47,680 bases of DNA, taken from Dyella mobilis (GTDB lineage: Bacteria > Pseudomonadota > Gammaproteobacteria > Xanthomonadales > Rhodanobacteraceae). Made by a program: the position numbers and the translations under genes. The DNA lies in NCBI RefSeq assembly GCF_016904945.1, contig NZ_JADIKF010000028.1:1-47680 (forward strand), written 5' to 3'. How positions within the stretch are numbered: position 1 is the stretch's first letter; each line of letters starts with the position of its first letter. The notes beneath the pieces were generated by a model. That model saw nothing but the letters and a program-made list of their open reading frames with translations, made no database searches and was not told the origin of the DNA. Below, piece by piece: positions 7,424-15,069 of this stretch.

Positions 7424-8710
7424 ATGTCCCGTCGTTTCGTCCTTGTGGATGTCAACAATTTTTACGTGTCGTGCGAGCGTGTCTTTCAACCACGCCTCGA
7501 AAGCGTGCCCGTGCTCGTGCTCAGCAATTGCGATGGCTGTGTGATCGCCCGCTCGGCCGAAGTCAAAGCCATGGGCATCGAGATGGGTACACCCTGGTTT
7601 CAATTGACGGATCAAGCGCGCAAGCAAGGCATCACCGCGTTGTCGAGCAACTACACGCTCTACGGGGACATGTCCGCGCGCACAATGCGGACGATTGGCC
7701 GCTGGGTGCCCCAAGATGACCAGGAAGTCTATTCGATTGATGAAACCTTCCTCGACTTCACGCGGCAACCACGTGTGGATATGACGACGGTCGGGCAAGC
7801 GATCCGCACGACGGTGAAGCAACACGTGGGTCTCCCCGTGTGCGTAGGCGGCGGTGCCTCGAAGACTCTTGCGAAGCTCGCCAACCGCCTAGCAAAAAAG
7901 CAGCCTCGGTGGGGAGGGGTGTGCGACCTGACCGTCCTGCCTGATGTCGAACTCGAAGGCTTGATGGGCGGCGTGAATGTCACGGATGTGTGGGGCGTGG
8001 GGCGGCGCCTGGGCGCACGCTTGAACGCCGAAGGCATCCACACCGCCCTGCATTTGCGCAAAACCGATCCGCGCCGCATTCGGGAACGGTATGGCGTCGT
8101 GTTGGAACGCACCGTGCGCGAACTGCGCGGTTTGCCGTGCCTCGATTTGGAAGACATCCCACCCAAGCAACAGATCGTGGCGTCTCGCATGTTCGGGGCG
8201 CCTATCTATGACGTCGACGAACTCGTGGAGACGATCCAGGAATACATGGCCCGCGCCGTGCGCAAGCTGCGGCATCAAAACGGCGTGGCCGGGGTGGTGG
8301 GCGTGTGGCTGCACACGAATCCGCATCGCCAGCAGGATGCGCAACATCATCCCAGCGCATCTCTGCCCATTCCGATCCCAACCGATGATGTGGGCACACT
8401 CACCCGCGCGGCCGTCGCCGTCATGCGGGCGCTTCATCGGCCTGGGTTCCGCTATACGAAATCAGGCGTGATGCTCATGGACTTGCGCGCCAAGGAACAC
8501 GCGCAAGGCGATCTGTTCGCCGCGGAGCTGATCCAACCGCGCGATGCGTTACTAGACACCCTGGATCGCATCAACGGCAAATGGGGCCGGGGCACCGTGG
8601 GCTTGGGTTCGGCGGGCCTACAACGTCCGCGCACCTGGGCGATGAAGCGGGATCAGTTGACGCCCGCTTACACCACGCGCTGGAATGAATTGGCGATCGT
8701 GCACGCTTAG
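7424..8710 (+). CDS. umuC: Y-family DNA polymerase V catalytic subunit
   Basis: This encodes 428 residues, the usual length. The protein is the catalytic subunit of the error-prone polymerase that copies past DNA lesions. Metal-binding residues are present: D9 in [13 protein letters not shown], and D106-E107 in [10 protein letters not shown]. The helix-hairpin region ([16 protein letters not shown]) follows near residues 190-205. The C-terminus has the DUF4113 segment ([13 protein letters not shown]) typical of UmuC. It is mobile here, carried on the comF island with its own umuD, and may raise mutation and damage tolerance of the host independent of chromosomal copies. Confidence 0.95.
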   Translation: MSRRFVLVDVNNFYVSCERVFQPRLESVPVLVLSNCDGCVIARSAEVKAMGIEMGTPWFQLTDQARKQGITALSSNYTLYGDMSARTMRTIGRWVPQDDQEVYSIDETFLDFTRQPRVDMTTVGQAIRTTVKQHVGLPVCVGGGASKTLAKLANRLAKKQPRWGGVCDLTVLPDVELEGLMGGVNVTDVWGVGRRLGARLNAEGIHTALHLRKTDPRRIRERYGVVLERTVRELRGLPCLDLEDIPPKQQIVASRMFGAPIYDVDELVETIQEYMARAVRKLRHQNGVAGVVGVWLHTNPHRQQDAQHHPSASLPIPIPTDDVGTLTRAAVAVMRALHRPGFRYTKSGVMLMDLRAKEHAQGDLFAAELIQPRDALLDTLDRINGKWGRGTVGLGSAGLQRPRTWAMKRDQLTPAYTTRWNELAIVHA

Positions 8711-8748
8711 GGTGCCGCTGGGCCGGCAGGCGATCAGGGGAACGAGAC

Positions 8749-8871
8749 ATGGCAGCAAACGACGATAGGTCACCGCCCAGGCCGAAGTGGAGCGAATGGG
8801 GCCGGATCGAAGATTGGGTGCTGATCTTCTTCCTCATTGTCATCGGATGCCCCGGAGACCCTCAAATCTAA
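8749..8871 (+). CDS. Tiny hypothetical membrane protein
   Basis: This short frame of 40 residues begins MAANDDRSPPRPKWSEWG and continues with one hydrophobic helix (WVLIFFLIVIG) before a short tail. An AGGGG ribosome-binding site lies eight bases before the ATG. It starts 38 bases after the umuC stop in the same direction, so it may be the last gene of that transcript. Its stop codon lies inside the left arm of the inverted repeat at 8864-8919. The translated pattern looks like a real single-pass peptide, but no family is recognised. Confidence 0.4.
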   Translation: MAANDDRSPPRPKWSEWGRIEDWVLIFFLIVIGCPGDPQI

Positions 8872-8919
8872 CGAAATCTAGTGCGATCTAAGGAGAATCG
8901 CCTAAATTGGGTTAGATTT
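8864..8919. repeat. Inverted repeat AAATCTAAC / GTTAGATTT
   Basis: A perfect 9-base inverted repeat lies at 8864-8872 and 8911-8919, with two further related copies (AAATCTA, GATCTAA) between. It sits between the umuDC segment and the RelA/SpoT-domain gene. It could be a protein-binding site, a leftover recombination site at the seam of two cargo modules, or a terminator for the umuDC transcript; there is no T-run. Confidence 0.4.
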
Positions 8920-9067
8920 CCTTGGATAACCGTCGTCACATCTCCCCGCCGTCGGGCAATGTCTATTCGTAGTCATTATCGCGGCGGCCAACTACCACAT
9001 ATTGATCAGAAGCCACGGCCGTTTGGCGGCCTTCTTGTATCTCGCCCCATGCATACGGACACTGCGT

Positions 9068-12000
9068 ATGAACATAGATGACTATGAGAGGCAGTACTTT
9101 CCGGTTTACGAGGCGTTCGCCGCCACGGTTCAGTTCATCCTTAAGGTTGCCCTAGCTGCTGACCCCCAACTTCCCCAGCCGCAGTCCCTCCAATCGCGCG
9201 CAAAATCCGTCGAGAGCTTACGCAAGCGACTTAACGATGAAGGGAAGCTGGACTCACAGACACTTGAGCAGGATCGGCGTGATCTAGCCGGCGCCAGGAT
9301 CATTTTCTACACCAATAATGATGTCGAGCGATTTCTTGCCTCGGCGCTGATACGCGACAATTTCGAGATAGAGGAAGACTCGCCCAAGGTTCATCACCCC
9401 ACACCCGAGAATGACGGTGTGCGCTACCGCGGCATTCACTACACGATTCGGTTGCGTGATGACCGCATCCAGTTACCTGAGTATGCCCGCTTTGCGGGCC
9501 TGCGCTGCGAGATCCAGATACAGACCATTCTCAATCACGCTTGGTCCGAAACCTCACACGACATTATTTATAAAAATCGTTTGGGTGATGGCTTCGGCAA
9601 AAAGGCCATCGAGGGCATCACGCGGCGGTTCGAGCGGATCATGGATAAATACCTGATTCCGGCGGGTTACGAGATCCAAAAGGCGCAGCAAGACTACGAA
9701 AGAGTGCTCCGTGGCAAACAGTTGTTCGATAGCGATCTCATCACGTTGCTTCAGAACGCAAAAAACAACAATGAGCGTTACGACATCCTCTCTGGACTAA
9801 AGGATTATGCAATCCCTCATTACGATGATCTTCCGGCAGCATATGCGAGCTTGAAAGGACCACTTTTGGATGCTGTTCGGGCAGCTCGTGCTGATGAAGT
9901 CGTACCCATTGAAACCACCTTTGGAGCCATGAGAGGGATGCGCGCCGAAGATGTCACCAAGCTCGTAATCGACATTATCAGCGTCTTGCGCTATCAGGAC
10001 GCCGTAGGCACGCTGACCCTCCTCTTCGAGATGTACACGAGCGAGCCGAGTGGGCGCATTAAAGAAGAAATAGTCAGCATTGCTAGACATCTTGGTGAGT
10101 ACAACATCAACGTCTACAACCAAGTCGGCCCCAGCTTGCAATTGGCTCTGATTAATCACATTGATGCCATGGCCCCTGCCGAAATTGATCGCGCCGGACC
10201 GGTAGCTCTGGCCATCTGGTCAGAAGCCCTTAAGCCGGAAATTACGAGCCAGACATGGAAAGCTGACTCCATGATTCTTCGTTCTGGCACCGTGCCCGCA
10301 TCAGACCAGCTTGGAGACGTGCGAACAAAGGCCATTCATGCGCTATTTGCGGCTTTCGACAGGTCAACCGACGACGATCAAAGACGGCTGGTTCTGTCGG
10401 CACTAGAAGAAGCAACGCGTGCGCACGGTGCCGCGGAGCGGAGCGATGCGCTCTTGACCACCTCGCTTCAAGACACGACCCGTATTGTTGAGTTCTTAAC
10501 CAAGCGCGCCACAGGAATGAGTTATGAGTTGCGTCAGCACCTGGAGCAAGCTCGCGTCCGTGACTACCACTGGGCAAAACACCTAAGTGAAGAAGGATCC
10601 CATACACAACGCAAGCTTGCGGAAGAGCTAGCCACGGCGATTTTAAAATTCCGCGACTGCATCAATGGCGACGAGCGATTTGTCCGATACAAAGTGCTTG
10701 TCGGGTTTGAGTCGGTCTATCCAGTGCAATGGGATGATCCAAACTTTGGCTTCAACAAGTCTGAGGAATTTCGCAAGACCGAGTGCAGTCGCTATCTGGA
10801 TGAGATTAACGATGAAACCGAGGAAGAGTGGTTCGCACTGATCACGCGCTGCGCAGAGACAAAATCCAACGACATGGCTACATTTCCTACTTTTATAGAT
10901 TTTCTTGTTCAATTGGCTCAGCGCAAGCCTGACGTCGTGCAGAGATTTTTGATCAAGGCAGGCCGAGACCTTCGTGGATTCCTGACCGCATTTCTCAACG
11001 GGCTGTTTGCCAGTAGTCGGCAGGACATCTACGAGAAAACATTAGCCGCGGAATTGGATTCTGGAGATAACTTGCCTGCTGTGGCGCGCCATCTCCGATA
11101 TGGCAACACTCATAACCCCAGCGCCGCACGATCGCTCCTAGACCGGGCCATAGCTATTCAAGATTCGTGGTCGGTTATGGAATGCTTGCTTCTCGCCATG
11201 CAGCATTGGAGCACGGATAGGGTGACCGCGCCAGACGTATATGTACGGGATGCTTTGAGTTATCTAACCGAACGGAAGGACGCCAGATGGGTATATCAGG
11301 CTTGGTTCTCTGCCAGTCGCGAATCATCGTTTTACGACGCGGTCTCCTCAGATATCGCCACCCAGATGCTTGAGAACATGGCGCACCTGCCAAAAATCAA
11401 CCACCATATTGAGCAAATATTGACTCAACTGGCGAAACACCACCTCGAAGCGGTCTGGGATTACTTTGGCGAGCGTCTCCAGCACCAAGATGGTGATGGC
11501 GACGATGCCAAGAGTTTTGAGGCTGTGCCGTTCCAGTTATTCGGTTTGGAGAAGGCACTCGCCAAAGACCCCGCGCTTTCGTTGGCTAAAGGGTTGGCAT
11601 GGTTCCAGCGCGATGCAAGATTATTCGAGTTTCGCGGCGGCCGACTGCTGAGCGCAGCCTTCCCGCGTGATGCCGACGACTTTTTTGTGGCCTTAGCTAA
11701 TCTGGTCAAGGCCGGCGGTGAGGTGGAGGCTAAATTCGCTCTGGCCATTCTTCGAAATTATCGCGGCGAGGCTTTTACCCACAATGTTTTAAAAGAGATT
11801 GTTTCGCTGTTTCCAAAGAACAGGGCTCTGCATAGTGCAGTACGAACCTGCATCGAAAGCTATGGCATAGCTCATGGTGAGCATGGCGTGGCAGATGCTT
11901 GGAGGGTTAGACGGGATTTGCTTGATGATTGGCTGAAGGATTCACGCCAAGCAGTGGTTGCGTTCGCCGAGCGAGAAATCGCCAATCTCACCCGCATGAT

Positions 12001-12097
12001 CGCTGACGAAGAACGTCGAGCAGAGTCTGATAAACGGCTGCGAGACATGAAATATGATGATCAGCCGGATGATGGCAGTGACGATGATAACAATTAG
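9068..12097 (+). CDS. Large RelA/SpoT-domain protein, candidate defence effector
   Basis: This encodes 1009 residues; the ATG beginning MNIDDYERQYFPVYEAF is chosen because the domain starts at once, although the ribosome-binding site is weak. Residues about 40-185 are a RelA/SpoT nucleotide-synthetase domain: R44-K46-S47 in SRAKSVESL, D72 in RDLAGARIIFY, YRGIHYTIRL at 120-129, and E148 in CEIQIQTILNHAWSE with H164-D165 behind it. The Mg-binding Asp and Glu equivalents of Rel enzymes are thus present. No HD hydrolase, TGS or ACT domain is seen. The other 820 residues look largely helical and repeat-like and match nothing known to me. Small toxic synthetases make (pp)pGpp or (pp)pApp, or pyrophosphorylate tRNA; here a large sensor-like part is attached. 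It sits between umuDC and the recombinase operon. Confidence 0.85.
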   Translation: MNIDDYERQYFPVYEAFAATVQFILKVALAADPQLPQPQSLQSRAKSVESLRKRLNDEGKLDSQTLEQDRRDLAGARIIFYTNNDVERFLASALIRDNFEIEEDSPKVHHPTPENDGVRYRGIHYTIRLRDDRIQLPEYARFAGLRCEIQIQTILNHAWSETSHDIIYKNRLGDGFGKKAIEGITRRFERIMDKYLIPAGYEIQKAQQDYERVLRGKQLFDSDLITLLQNAKNNNERYDILSGLKDYAIPHYDDLPAAYASLKGPLLDAVRAARADEVVPIETTFGAMRGMRAEDVTKLVIDIISVLRYQDAVGTLTLLFEMYTSEPSGRIKEEIVSIARHLGEYNINVYNQVGPSLQLALINHIDAMAPAEIDRAGPVALAIWSEALKPEITSQTWKADSMILRSGTVPASDQLGDVRTKAIHALFAAFDRSTDDDQRRLVLSALEEATRAHGAAERSDALLTTSLQDTTRIVEFLTKRATGMSYELRQHLEQARVRDYHWAKHLSEEGSHTQRKLAEELATAILKFRDCINGDERFVRYKVLVGFESVYPVQWDDPNFGFNKSEEFRKTECSRYLDEINDETEEEWFALITRCAETKSNDMATFPTFIDFLVQLAQRKPDVVQRFLIKAGRDLRGFLTAFLNGLFASSRQDIYEKTLAAELDSGDNLPAVARHLRYGNTHNPSAARSLLDRAIAIQDSWSVMECLLLAMQHWSTDRVTAPDVYVRDALSYLTERKDARWVYQAWFSASRESSFYDAVSSDIATQMLENMAHLPKINHHIEQILTQLAKHHLEAVWDYFGERLQHQDGDGDDAKSFEAVPFQLFGLEKALAKDPALSLAKGLAWFQRDARLFEFRGGRLLSAAFPRDADDFFVALANLVKAGGEVEAKFALAILRNYRGEAFTHNVLKEIVSLFPKNRALHSAVRTCIESYGIAHGEHGVADAWRVRRDLLDDWLKDSRQAVVAFAEREIANLTRMIADEERRAESDKRLRDMKYDDQPDDGSDDDNN

Positions 12098-12266
12098 TGT
12101 TGGATATCATCCCCAAATCCCGGATGCTGTCAGAGATAGATTGGATCAGATGGTGGCCGCCATGCAGACATCGCAGTCCAAAGCGGCATGTGAGTGGCTC
12201 TTTCGAGCCGCCCCCGAAGATTTGGGCGCGGCCGCAATGCGTGGCGCCAAAAGGAAAAAGCGTTGA
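12072..12266 (+). CDS. Small ORF overlapping the RelA/SpoT gene end
   Basis: The frame gives 64 residues starting MAVTMITISVGYHPQIPDA. It begins 26 bases before the end of the RelA/SpoT-domain gene in another frame, the layout of a translationally coupled partner; an upstream ATG at 12054 is also possible. The body is a short helical stretch (VRDRLDQMVAAMQTSQSKAA) and a basic tail ending in KRKKR. Codon use looks coding. It has no recognised family. It might be an antitoxin, a regulator or chance; the overlap is the main support. Confidence 0.4.
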   Translation: MAVTMITISVGYHPQIPDAVRDRLDQMVAAMQTSQSKAACEWLFRAAPEDLGAAAMRGAKRKKR

Positions 12267-12276
12267 GTAGAAGCGC

Positions 12277-12293
12277 TGACCCGGCCCGGGTCA
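12277..12293. repeat. Palindrome after the small ORF
   Basis: TGACCCGG, a central C and CCGGGTCA form a perfect palindrome ten bases after the stop of the small ORF. There is no T-run, so it may be a factor-assisted transcription stop or a protein-binding site. The remaining bases to the recombinase operon (about 200) show nothing else I can support. Confidence 0.35.
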
Positions 12294-12496
12294 CTTCGCC
12301 AGCGACTTGGATGACATAGAGAGCAAGGAGCAGAAACGCAGACCCAAGTCCGGCGACCAACACAGAATCCACGCGATCGCGCGGAGTCAGTATCCTGCTG
12401 AGGGCGCGACAGTCTTGGCGTACTTCGGACGTGAGAGAGAACCCCAGCGGAGGCTCCCAAGAATCCGCCCGATAAGTTGATGGAGGCTAGCTGTGG

Positions 12497-13003
12497 TCAT
12501 TTTTTTCGTGGATTGCGATTTGATAAACTGACGACTTGAGCACCCGTCGTGAGCTTTAGCAATCGAGCGTTTTCAGCTTGCAGTTCCCCGACCTTATCAT
12601 TCAGTCTTTTAATCTCGCCGTCGCGGGCAGGCATTTCCACTTGGTACATCGCTTGGAATTGAGCAGCTATCCGGCGAAATTCGTCCTTTGCCACATCTGC
12701 TCGCTTAGTGACGGTACTCTGAACTGTCGCAGCACCCTCAACTTTCTCTAATTTCCGCAGCCAGTCCAAGACCATTGGTCGTGTCGTATCACGGTGCGAC
12801 TTCCCCATCATGGTAATGGGATGAACGTCTGCTCGTCGGCAGACTTCTGCCATGGTTAAGCGCCCCCGGTTTTGCGGGTAGATCCCTTCGTTCCCTTTAA
12901 TCTCATTTTGAATCACACCCATTGCGCGCTTTATCGCTTCAACGACTCGTTGAGTGCGCTCATGCGCGATATGGGTAAGGTGATGCACTTTTGATCCACT
13001 CAT
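12497..13003 (-). CDS. Small DNA-binding/coiled-coil partner of the recombinases (GinD/TnpC-like)
   Basis: This encodes 168 residues. The start is the ATG that overlaps the stop of the upstream recombinase gene by four bases (ATGA). Residues about 48-85 (GRLTMAEVCRRADVHPITM, then DWLRKLEKVEG) look like a helix-turn-helix. Residues about 120-155 (EIKRLNDKVGELQAENARLL) are a clear leucine-heptad coiled coil. In GInt islands ginD and in Tn554 tnpC hold the same last position after the recombinase genes and encode small proteins needed for or stimulating recombination. It therefore probably works with the three recombinases at the element ends. Confidence 0.75.
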   Translation of the reverse strand: MSGSKVHHLTHIAHERTQRVVEAIKRAMGVIQNEIKGNEGIYPQNRGRLTMAEVCRRADVHPITMMGKSHRDTTRPMVLDWLRKLEKVEGAATVQSTVTKRADVAKDEFRRIAAQFQAMYQVEMPARDGEIKRLNDKVGELQAENARLLKLTTGAQVVSLSNRNPRKK

Positions 13004-15069
13004 GGAAGTAACACAACATTTGATAGGTGCTTTGTAATGAGAGGATTGTTGAGGTGATGATCTCGAAAGTGCTGATCGACCTCGCGCCACTGGCGAAGAA
13101 GTCCGGTTATTTGCCCAGCGAACTGCGCAATTAGCATCACCTCGCCGTTTTCTGCGGAACATTTCAATTGTTCGACCATGTAATCCACCGTCTCAATTGC
13201 CTCCCTGACCGCTGAGGCAACGGTCCCGTTCACTTGCTCATAGTCAGGAAACAACAGCTGGTTGTGGCACTCCGGAGTACAATAATGCGGATTGGCTTCC
13301 CCGCTCGCTGCATTGCAAAGACCGCCGGTCCTGAAGCCCGTGCAGACCTTGCCCGGACCGATAATTGCCCATCCACTACCTCCCTCCGTAATCGACTCTA
13401 CAAACTCTCGAAGATTCTGTGGCTCTAGTGCATTGCGCCCGAGCAATTGGGCGTACTGCTCGACTCTTTCACGCAAAACTGGCGCGGCCTTACCCTGCAA
13501 TTGGTCCCGCTTATCGATGGCCTCAAGACCCTTGAGTATGATCAGTTCGCGTGTAACTTCCTCGATTTCCGACAACATTCCGGGATCAGAAAGGATGTAC
13601 CGCATTACAGTCATCTGCTCGTCCCGATGACCGAGAATATCCATGAGAATTTTTGGTGCGTGGACCAACGCGAGCGCAACGATACGTACCAGTGTTTTGC
13701 GAAATCGGTGCATATGGACATTTGTGTTCTCCATAAGCGGTTCGATCCCGAACGCCGCGTTAAACGCTACGAGCCCAGTGCCCAAATCATTCAATCTCTC
13801 TCCCGCACCGGTCGAAGACTTTAGTCCTATTTTTACCCAAAGGGCGTCATTCTCGACCCCATGAGCCCGTTTAACCAGCTTAGCGAGCCGAACTTGTTGC
13901 TGAAGCGTCTGGACAACAACGTCGGGCAACGGCGCTTCAGCATCTCGACCGCTAACGCCGTCAAGTTTCCATGTGACAAATCTCCCAGTCGGCGTTTCGG
14001 AGTCTTGCCGTTTCAGGCAATCCTCCTTCATCTCAAGAATTTCGCCGTGACGCCCGGCGAGCGACAGAGCAACCAGCCATAGGTGGGACGTCTGCAGTAA
14101 GTTGATTAAGTTCCATGTGTCAGAGTAGGACCTTGGCGGCCAAGGTACATTGCCGGCATTGCGACCAGATGCAGACAGGGTGATCGCCATCGGTAGCGTG
14201 TTTAATTCAGAATTATCCGGTGCTCGCCATTCCCAATTCTTTATAACGTCATCCCGAGATGCTTTATTCACGGCGCGTATGGAAGACTTCGACAGCGGTT
14301 TTCCTTCAGCTGTTGTTAGGCGAATTGGGATTGATACAGCCCGCTCCATGGCTCCGATCACGTTCGGGCCGACCGCTTGCATCATTGAGATTGCCCGCCA
14401 CCCTGCCGCTGCCGTATATGGATCGGGAAATGGTTGCCATTGCTTACCTTCATTCTTAGGGGTTGCGTGCTCGGGCTCGCCGGTCCTGTCGCGGCGTGGC
14501 TGATGGCCTTTTCTCATCGCTGCGTTCGGCCCATCAGGCAATGCTCCCATTCCGCGAAAATACGCAACGACATTTAGACGTGTAATTGCGGCCTTCCCTC
14601 CAAATATGCGGGCATTAGTTGGATCGACGCGCGCCCAGAGACTTTCTTCGCTTGAGTCGGCCAATCCCCGTAACACGCGTCCGATTGTGCCAACGAGTGA
14701 CCTTATGGAACTTGGCTTCGAAACCAATCCAAACGGACCCGGCCACAAGCGCAGTGCCAATGTCAATCGAAGCAATTCCCTCCACATTCGTTGAGCGAAT
14801 GGGCTATCTGGATCTTCATTGTCCGGCAGAACAAGTTCCAGGCGATATGATCGCCGGCCCAAAGTTTGCCATTTTCCCCGACCCCATTCTTTGGGGTATT
14901 CCCAATGGCCCCAAGTGTTTCCCATCAACAGCTGAGCTTGAATTTGGAGAAGCTGTTCATCGCTTGCATGGCAAAGCTTTTGCGGTGTCAGCCCGATCAA
15001 AGATAGGACATCCATCCGATTCTTCTCGATCTCCGCAATAACCGTACTTGAAAGTGACGTAATGGGCAT
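13000..15069 (-). CDS. Tyrosine recombinase, third of the trio (GinC-like)
   Basis: This encodes 689 residues. The C-terminal half is a tyrosine-recombinase catalytic domain with its key residues: R340 in LAGRHGEILEM, H454 and R457 in HMHRFRKTL, H481 in DILGHRDEQ, and the nucleophile Y491 in MRYI. Beyond it a Cys-rich segment (about residues 580-625: KVCTGFRTGGLC, HYCTPECHNQL) may bind zinc. The N-terminal 320 residues should bind DNA. The start overlaps the preceding gene as TAATG and the stop overlaps the next start as ATGA, so all four genes are co-translated. It is expected to act with its partners in insertion and excision of the island. Confidence 0.85.
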   Translation of the reverse strand: MPITSLSSTVIAEIEKNRMDVLSLIGLTPQKLCHASDEQLLQIQAQLLMGNTWGHWEYPKEWGRGKWQTLGRRSYRLELVLPDNEDPDSPFAQRMWRELLRLTLALRLWPGPFGLVSKPSSIRSLVGTIGRVLRGLADSSEESLWARVDPTNARIFGGKAAITRLNVVAYFRGMGALPDGPNAAMRKGHQPRRDRTGEPEHATPKNEGKQWQPFPDPYTAAAGWRAISMMQAVGPNVIGAMERAVSIPIRLTTAEGKPLSKSSIRAVNKASRDDVIKNWEWRAPDNSELNTLPMAITLSASGRNAGNVPWPPRSYSDTWNLINLLQTSHLWLVALSLAGRHGEILEMKEDCLKRQDSETPTGRFVTWKLDGVSGRDAEAPLPDVVVQTLQQQVRLAKLVKRAHGVENDALWVKIGLKSSTGAGERLNDLGTGLVAFNAAFGIEPLMENTNVHMHRFRKTLVRIVALALVHAPKILMDILGHRDEQMTVMRYILSDPGMLSEIEEVTRELIILKGLEAIDKRDQLQGKAAPVLRERVEQYAQLLGRNALEPQNLREFVESITEGGSGWAIIGPGKVCTGFRTGGLCNAASGEANPHYCTPECHNQLLFPDYEQVNGTVASAVREAIETVDYMVEQLKCSAENGEVMLIAQFAGQITGLLRQWREVDQHFRDHHLNNPLITKHLSNVVLLP

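Noticed and set aside
12130..12460. Two minus-strand frames, one starting MDSVLVAGLGSAFLLLALYV
   Set aside because: They overlap the small ORF after the RelA/SpoT gene and lack start signals. The hydrophobic start is suggestive, but the rest is low-complexity Arg/Pro-rich as expected from an antisense frame.
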